A DNA stretch of 7,543 bases. It comes from CAKZML01 sp041571575. Lineage in GTDB: Bacteria > Pseudomonadota > Gammaproteobacteria > Steroidobacterales > BM003. Position 1 is the stretch's first letter. Each line of letters starts with the position of its first letter. The stretch is taken from the NCBI GenBank assembly GCA_041571575.1, contig JBFFTZ010000123.1, forward strand, positions 1 to 7,543. Reading direction: 5' to 3'. A model generated the notes under the pieces. The model did not search any database, was not told where the DNA came from, and saw only the letters and a list, made by a program, of their open reading frames with translations. The position numbers were made by a program, and so were the translations under genes. Below, in pieces: positions 7,426 through 7,543 of this stretch.

Positions 7426-7496
7426 GATTTCCCCCTAATAAAACCTTGTTAAAAAATGCGTGTGCCTGATTTAGCTAGACCGCTTTGGGGGAAATC
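7426..7496 (-). promoter_or_regulatory. Inverted repeat enclosing the receptor leader, masking its ribosome binding site
   Basis: The plus strand carries GATTTCCCCC (7426-7435) and its exact reverse complement GGGGGAAATC (7487-7496), 51 nt apart. In the receptor mRNA the downstream arm contains the Shine-Dalgarno sequence (AGGGGGA) and ends one base before the AUG, so pairing with the upstream arm would hide the ribosome binding site. The intervening 51 nt are A/T-rich and include a run of six T. This is a candidate translational control element; no known riboswitch consensus was recognised. Confidence 0.5.
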
Positions 7497-7505
7497 TGAA
7501 TAAAG

Positions 7506-7539
7506 ATTTTAACAGCCCCCCGCGAGTTCAATTAGACTC
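7506..7539 (-). promoter_or_regulatory. Possible promoter and operator region of the receptor gene
   Basis: On the minus strand TTGAAC (7526-7531) resembles a -35 box and TAAAAT (7506-7511) a -10 box, but the spacer is only 14 nt, shorter than the 16-18 nt norm. An imperfect 16-bp palindrome with GAGT and ACTC arms around AATT (7524-7539, 12 of 16 positions symmetric) overlaps the -35-like box and could be an operator. It does not match the Fur box. If a start lies near here the transcript would contain both arms of the 7426-7496 inverted repeat. Confidence 0.25.
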
Positions 7540-7543
7540 AGAC

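Noticed and set aside
7436..7486. Cobalamin or other known riboswitch in the receptor leader
   Set aside because: The leader visible is too short for a cobalamin riboswitch and no consensus box of that or another known class was recognised.

Overview
The window reads as chromosomal DNA of a free-living, probably marine, aerobic gammaproteobacterium. The support is a moderately GC-rich sequence, an oxygen-labile class I fumarase of about 507 residues, a large TonB-dependent outer-membrane receptor ending in Phe, and a lipoprotein with a Gram-negative lipobox. The genus cannot be fixed from the sequence alone. All five genes found lie on the minus strand, so transcription runs from high to low coordinates. 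No tRNA, rRNA, CRISPR array, insertion sequence or integrase was seen.

Layout in the direction of transcription. (1) 7543-7425 is a leader carrying a promoter-like region, an operator-like palindrome, and a perfect 10-bp inverted repeat whose downstream arm contains the Shine-Dalgarno sequence of the next gene. (2) 7424-4896 encodes a complete TonB-dependent receptor with signal peptide, plug and barrel. (3) A strong intrinsic terminator lies at 4827-4791. (4) 4711-3332 encodes a lipoprotein built of about four DUF4397-like repeats, with its own candidate promoter. (5) 3331-3023 is a 309-bp gap with a two-tier hairpin and a candidate -10 box. (6) 3022-1499 encodes class I fumarate hydratase. 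(7) 1469-543 encodes a CtlX-type citrulline hydrolase, 29 bp after the fumarase gene and with a strong ribosome binding site. (8) 453-1 is the N-terminal part of an M61-family metallopeptidase that runs off the window edge.

The last three genes look like one operon (fumarase, citrulline hydrolase, M61 peptidase) joining a TCA-cycle enzyme to amino-acid and peptide catabolism. The receptor and the lipoprotein look like separate transcription units, split by the terminator. Both are envelope proteins and may or may not work together. The receptor's substrate cannot be read from the sequence. No clearly new multi-gene system is visible. The most interesting unexplained signal is the potential ribosome-site-sequestering structure in the receptor leader.
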